Shown here: positions 6,493 through 9,383 of the stretch, piece after piece
Numbering within the stretch: the stretch's first letter is position 1
Layout of the letters: every line of letters begins with the position of its first letter
Origin: JAHEFX01 sp964614585
GTDB lineage: Bacteria; Actinomycetota; Acidimicrobiia; Spongiisociales; JAENVV01
Assembly (NCBI GenBank): GCA_964614585.1
Contig: CAZTLW010000092.1
Location: 1-9,383 of the forward strand
Length of the DNA stretch: 9,383 nucleotides
Reading direction: 5' to 3'
The notes under the pieces: model-generated
The model's database searches: none
What the model saw: only the letters and a program-made list of their open reading frames with translations
What the model was told of the DNA's origin: nothing
Translations under genes and position numbers: made by a program

Positions 6493-8672
6493 GCCTTGTA
6501 TTCGTAGCGATAGTTGTAATTGTAGTTGTAACTGTAGCCCGCCTTGGCCTTGCGCGGGTCGAACCCGTTCAGGATCACCCCCGACAGCTTGATCCCCGAT
6601 GTCTCCAGCGTGCGCTTCATCGCCTCGACCTCGGCCAGGGGGGTGACATCGAAACGCACCACGCCGATCGTGGCGCCGGCCGCACGCCCCAGAATGACCG
6701 GATCGGTCACCGCCAGGGTCGGCGGGCAGTCCAGCAGGGCAAGATCGAAATGTTCATCCATCCCGGCGACCAGGTCCGTCAACGACCGGCGCATCAGCAG
6801 TTCGGACGGGTTGGGCGGGTAGCGTCCGGTGGGGATGAAATAGAGGCCATCGACATCGGTCTCATGAATGGCCTGCTCCAACGTGATCTCACCGGCCAGG
6901 TATTCCGCCATCCCCGGCGTGTTCTTGGGGACACCGAAATACTTGCGTAACTCGCCGCGCCGCAGGTCGGCATCGACCAGGCACACCCGTTGCCCGGCCT
7001 GCGCGGCCACTACCGCCAGGTTGGTCGAGGTAAAGCTTTTGCCGGCTTCGGGCGCGGCAGACGTGATCGCAAGCGAGCGTGTCTTCGCGTCCAGCATGCC
7101 GAAATGCAGGCTTGTGCGCAGCGAGCGCATCGCCTCGACCGTTATGTCGGCGGGGTGGGTGAGCGCGACAATGGGCCATTTGCCACTTGACCGGGTCTTG
7201 CCTTCGGCATCCTTGGAGAAGTTGACCGTTGCAAAAACGGGCAATCCGGCGCTTTCAAGCTCTTCGCTACCCTGAACGCCGCGCCGCAGCCAGTGGCGCA
7301 GCAGCACGAAACCGATCCCGCCCATCGCGCCCAGCATCAACGACACCAGGGCAATCACGCTGCGGCGTGGCGCCACGGGGCTTGGTGCGGTGCGGGCGCT
7401 ATCCAGAATGCGGACATTGCCGACGGTCGAGGCCCGCAGCACGCGCACCTCTTGCGCGCGGGTCAGAAGCTGCGTGTAGATTTCCTGCTTGAGCTTCAGG
7501 GTCCGGGTCAGGTTGAGCACTTCACGCTGGGTCTCGGGCAGGTTGGCCACCTCGCCGCGCAGCTTGGTCAGTTGTTCGGTCAGGCGCGCCTTCTGTGCCA
7601 GCAATTGCTGATAAACCGGGTGGTTCGAGGTGTATCGCTCGCTGACTTCGTCCTCGCGGGCCTCCAGGGCACGAAGTTCGGTTTCCGCCCGGTTGATCTG
7701 CGTCAGCAGGTTTTGGGTTTCGAAATTAAGATCGACGGATTGCTGCTCTTGCCGGTAGTCGTTGAGCGCGGTTTCAGCCTCGCGCACCTCGGCCTCGGCG
7801 GCGGGCAGTTGGTTTTCGATGAAATCCAGGCTCTTTTCCGCTTCCGCGGCAGAGCGTGCAATGTTCTGACGCACGTAAACCTGTGTCACCGCGTCAAGAA
7901 CACGTTCGGCGCGATACGGGTCGCCCGACTTGTACAGCACCTGCAATATGCCCGTCTCGCGGCCCAGTTCGGATACCGACAGTGCGCCACGCAAGGCCCT
8001 GATTGCACGATCCTCAGGGGTTTGTGCCACCGTGAACATCCGGCCTTCCGGCGCCTCGATCCGGCTTATTTGAAGGGAAAAGCTGGCTGAAGGGATGCTA
8101 AGGGTCTGGCCGGCTTTGCCTTCGTGCACTGTGCCATCGGGAAGCGTCAGGCGATAGGTCTGCGGGCCGGTCACGGTCAGGTCCATTCCCCGGCCGACCC
8201 AGCGGGGCGGCACCTGCAGCAGGTCGAGTGTCAGGCTCTCGCCCGGACGGGCGTAGGCTTGGAGGAAATCGAATTCAGGTATGGGCAGGTCATAGCGGGC
8301 GTGGATCGTTCCGATCAGTGGCGCCTGGTGGGGCGTGACCGACCAATCGAGGTTGAGCATGCCCACCACCTGCCCCAGCACCATCCGCGACATGACGATC
8401 TGGCGTTCGGTTTCGCCGCGCGGACTGCTGCCCACCAGATCGCCCAGCCCCTCGGGCAGCGCCAGCGAACCCTTTCGCTCTTCCAGCTGCAACAGCGCGT
8501 CAGCCTGGTAGGTTGGCGGTGTGCCAACAGCGACGAACACGCCGACCAGCAGCGCCACGGCGGAAAACAGTGCGATCCAGGATTTTCCAGCCCAGAGCGT
8601 GATCAGGATTTGCCCGAGATCAAGTTCATCGTCCTGGTTGTCGGCTCTGCTCACGCCTGTTGGCTCTGTCAT
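6483..8672 (-). CDS. wzc: Wzc/ExoP-type polysaccharide co-polymerase with C-terminal BY-kinase (tyrosine autokinase)
   Basis: A 729-residue inner-membrane protein controlling chain length and export of exopolysaccharide or capsule. Layout: short cytoplasmic N-terminus; membrane helix about 32-50; Wzz periplasmic domain; long coiled-coil segment about 275-410 rich in Glu, Gln, Arg and Ala; proline motif PSPVAP (430-435) leading into the second membrane helix about 439-458; cytoplasmic kinase about 500-710. Kinase motifs are EAMRSLR (513-519, the EX2RX2R oligomerisation motif), Walker A APEAGKSF (K545), Walker A' CLVDADLRRG (D567, D569) and Walker B LALLDCPP (D648). The tail alternates tyrosine with another residue (YSYNYNYNYRYEY, 713-725), the expected autophosphorylation cluster. 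The length and single-chain form match proteobacterial Wzc. It lies 19 bases after the phosphatase gene in the order wza-wzb-wzc. The upstream purine signal (GAAAG) is weak, so coupling to the upstream gene is plausible. Confidence 0.93.
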   Translation of the reverse strand: MTEPTGVSRADNQDDELDLGQILITLWAGKSWIALFSAVALLVGVFVAVGTPPTYQADALLQLEERKGSLALPEGLGDLVGSSPRGETERQIVMSRMVLGQVVGMLNLDWSVTPHQAPLIGTIHARYDLPIPEFDFLQAYARPGESLTLDLLQVPPRWVGRGMDLTVTGPQTYRLTLPDGTVHEGKAGQTLSIPSASFSLQISRIEAPEGRMFTVAQTPEDRAIRALRGALSVSELGRETGILQVLYKSGDPYRAERVLDAVTQVYVRQNIARSAAEAEKSLDFIENQLPAAEAEVREAETALNDYRQEQQSVDLNFETQNLLTQINRAETELRALEAREDEVSERYTSNHPVYQQLLAQKARLTEQLTKLRGEVANLPETQREVLNLTRTLKLKQEIYTQLLTRAQEVRVLRASTVGNVRILDSARTAPSPVAPRRSVIALVSLMLGAMGGIGFVLLRHWLRRGVQGSEELESAGLPVFATVNFSKDAEGKTRSSGKWPIVALTHPADITVEAMRSLRTSLHFGMLDAKTRSLAITSAAPEAGKSFTSTNLAVVAAQAGQRVCLVDADLRRGELRKYFGVPKNTPGMAEYLAGEITLEQAIHETDVDGLYFIPTGRYPPNPSELLMRRSLTDLVAGMDEHFDLALLDCPPTLAVTDPVILGRAAGATIGVVRFDVTPLAEVEAMKRTLETSGIKLSGVILNGFDPRKAKAGYSYNYNYNYRYEYKARD
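6498..6536 (-). repeat. Tyrosine-codon repeat encoding the Wzc phosphorylation tail
   Basis: Read on the minus strand, seven tyrosine codons alternate with other codons: Ser, three Asn, Arg and Glu between them. The central part is an imperfect six-base TAC-AAC/TAC-AAT repeat. Gain or loss of one unit would stay in frame and change the number of phosphorylatable tyrosines by one. Confidence 0.7.
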
Positions 8673-8691
8673 GGCGTCACTTTCATATTCA

Positions 8692-9138
8692 TCAGGTCAC
8701 GCCGAGCCTGTCCGCCCAGGCGTGTGCCGCCCTGTGGACCTCGTCAAACGTTGCTTCGTGAAACGCGCGGGGCCGTTTGTACGGGTCGGCAATGCCTATT
8801 GCGCCGGTCCATTGGTCAAACAGCATGACACGCCCCTGCAATTGCGGTGCCTCCCGCAGGATCTGCCGCCGGTGCCCTGGTTCCATCACAAGGATCAGAT
8901 CTTGTTCGGCCCCCATTTCAGGTGTGAATTGCCGCGCAACATGACCATCCAGCGAAACGCCCTTGTCGCTGGCCACCTCGCGGGCGGTGTCATCGGCGGG
9001 CTGTCCCACCAGTGCTCCTATGCCGGCCGATGCGACCGAGATGCCACCGGGCAGCGCCTTTTGCAACAGCCGCTCGCCAAGCGGAGAGCGGCAGATATTG
9101 CCGACACATACCACCAGAACCCGGTTCACCGCAGTCAT
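8692..9138 (-). CDS. wzb: Low-molecular-weight protein-tyrosine phosphatase (Wzb/Etp type)
   Basis: A 148-residue cytoplasmic phosphatase, the usual length for the family. The N-terminal P-loop is VCVGNICRSP, with the CX5R signature Cys11-Arg17 and Ser18. The general-acid loop is DPYKRP (Asp118), where DPY is the family motif and the following KRP replaces the commoner small residues. Such enzymes hydrolyse phosphotyrosine through a cysteinyl-phosphate intermediate; the expected substrate is the phosphorylated tail of the BY-kinase encoded immediately downstream. That pairing sets the phosphorylation cycle needed for polymer assembly in Wza-Wzb-Wzc systems. The ATG begins three bases after the stop of the wza-like gene, and only a weak purine signal precedes it, so translation is probably coupled. 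An arsenate reductase of the same fold is unlikely given DPY and the locus. Confidence 0.92.
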   Translation of the reverse strand: MTAVNRVLVVCVGNICRSPLGERLLQKALPGGISVASAGIGALVGQPADDTAREVASDKGVSLDGHVARQFTPEMGAEQDLILVMEPGHRRQILREAPQLQGRVMLFDQWTGAIGIADPYKRPRAFHEATFDEVHRAAHAWADRLGVT

Positions 9139-9141
9139 GGC

Positions 9142-9383
9142 TCAGTTCGCCATCTGGTCAACCAGGTCGACGGCCCGCACGGACGGCACCAGCGCGCTGA
9201 TCGTGTCGTTCCAGCGCATCAGCGGCGAGCGCACGACATAGACTACGTCGCCCGGCTCCAGGACAAACCGGGTGCCCAGCAACATGCCCGTGGGCGACGA
9301 TGTATCAAGCTGGAAAACAGTGATGCCAGGATGCCGCTTGCGGAACACGAAGATGCCGCGCGCGTCTGCGCGGATCTCGTCCA
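9142..9383 (-). CDS. wza: Wza-type outer-membrane polysaccharide export protein, C-terminal part (cut by window end)
   Basis: The frame stays open to the right edge, so only the last 79 complete codons are seen. They read DEIRADARGIFVFR, then VFQLDTSSPTGMLLGTRFVL, EPGDVVYVVRSPLMRWN and a terminal helix ISALVPSVRAVDLVDQM. This follows the C-terminus of Wza and related OPX proteins: the ADxxGVFVFR strand, the LAxxFxLxPxDVVYV segment, PLxxWN, and the last amphipathic helix that in Wza crosses the outer membrane. The role is the export channel for the polymer whose assembly the neighbouring phosphatase and kinase control. Its signal peptide, lipobox and most polysaccharide-export domain repeats lie beyond the window. 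A GTG inside this stretch (at 9348) is internal, not a start. Confidence 0.85.
   Translation of the reverse strand, partial: DEIRADARGIFVFRKRHPGITVFQLDTSSPTGMLLGTRFVLEPGDVVYVVRSPLMRWNDTISALVPSVRAVDLVDQMAN

Noticed and set aside
7293..8090. Plus-strand open frame (265 codons) opposite the wzc coiled-coil region
   Set aside because: It is the antisense of a low-complexity coiled coil, with no motif of its own and no convincing ribosome binding site.
8673..8691. Separate promoter for wzc in the 19-base gap after the phosphatase gene
   Set aside because: The gap is too short for a promoter plus leader and shows no -10/-35 pattern; co-transcription with the upstream genes is simpler.

Overview
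The window looks like chromosomal DNA from a GC-rich alphaproteobacterium, most likely a Rhodobacterales/Roseobacter-group species. This rests on GC-rich codon use, the style of the proteins and the gene neighbourhood; no rRNA or other marker gene is present to prove it. No tRNA, rRNA, CRISPR array, insertion sequence or phage gene was seen.

Left part (1-6467): an amino-acid catabolism block. The 5' end of a LysR-type regulator gene (1-116, minus strand) diverges from a plus-strand run. That run begins with a 64-codon remnant of a PLP aminotransferase. It is followed by four tightly packed genes: a single-chain E1 alpha/beta 2-oxoacid dehydrogenase, a FabD-fold acyltransferase-like protein, an ALDH7/antiquitin-type alpha-aminoadipate semialdehyde (piperideine-6-carboxylate) dehydrogenase, and an AmaA-like FAD amine oxidase. 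The last three junctions are overlaps of 4, 11 and, with my preferred start, 11 bases, so the four genes are probably one translationally coupled operon. The last two enzymes form the known pair L-pipecolate -> piperideine-6-carboxylate/aminoadipate semialdehyde -> alpha-aminoadipate. An aminotransferase would convert aminoadipate to 2-oxoadipate, and an E1 enzyme could decarboxylate that. The operon therefore reads as a lysine/pipecolate route, but its own aminotransferase is reduced to a stub and no E2, E3 or lipoyl domain lies in the window. The substrate of the E1 and the role of the acyltransferase-like protein are not settled by the sequence.

Right part (6483-9383): a minus-strand exopolysaccharide/capsule export and control operon in the classic order wza-wzb-wzc. 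It holds the C-terminal part of a Wza-type outer-membrane export protein, cut by the window end, then a low-molecular-weight tyrosine phosphatase and a Wzc/ExoP-type co-polymerase fused to a BY-kinase with a seven-tyrosine tail. The two operons converge, with 15 bases between stop codons and a GC-rich inverted repeat at the junction.

The least explained part is the pairing of a fused E1 with an acyltransferase-fold protein that keeps the Ser/His/Gln catalytic set but lacks the malonyl-binding arginine.
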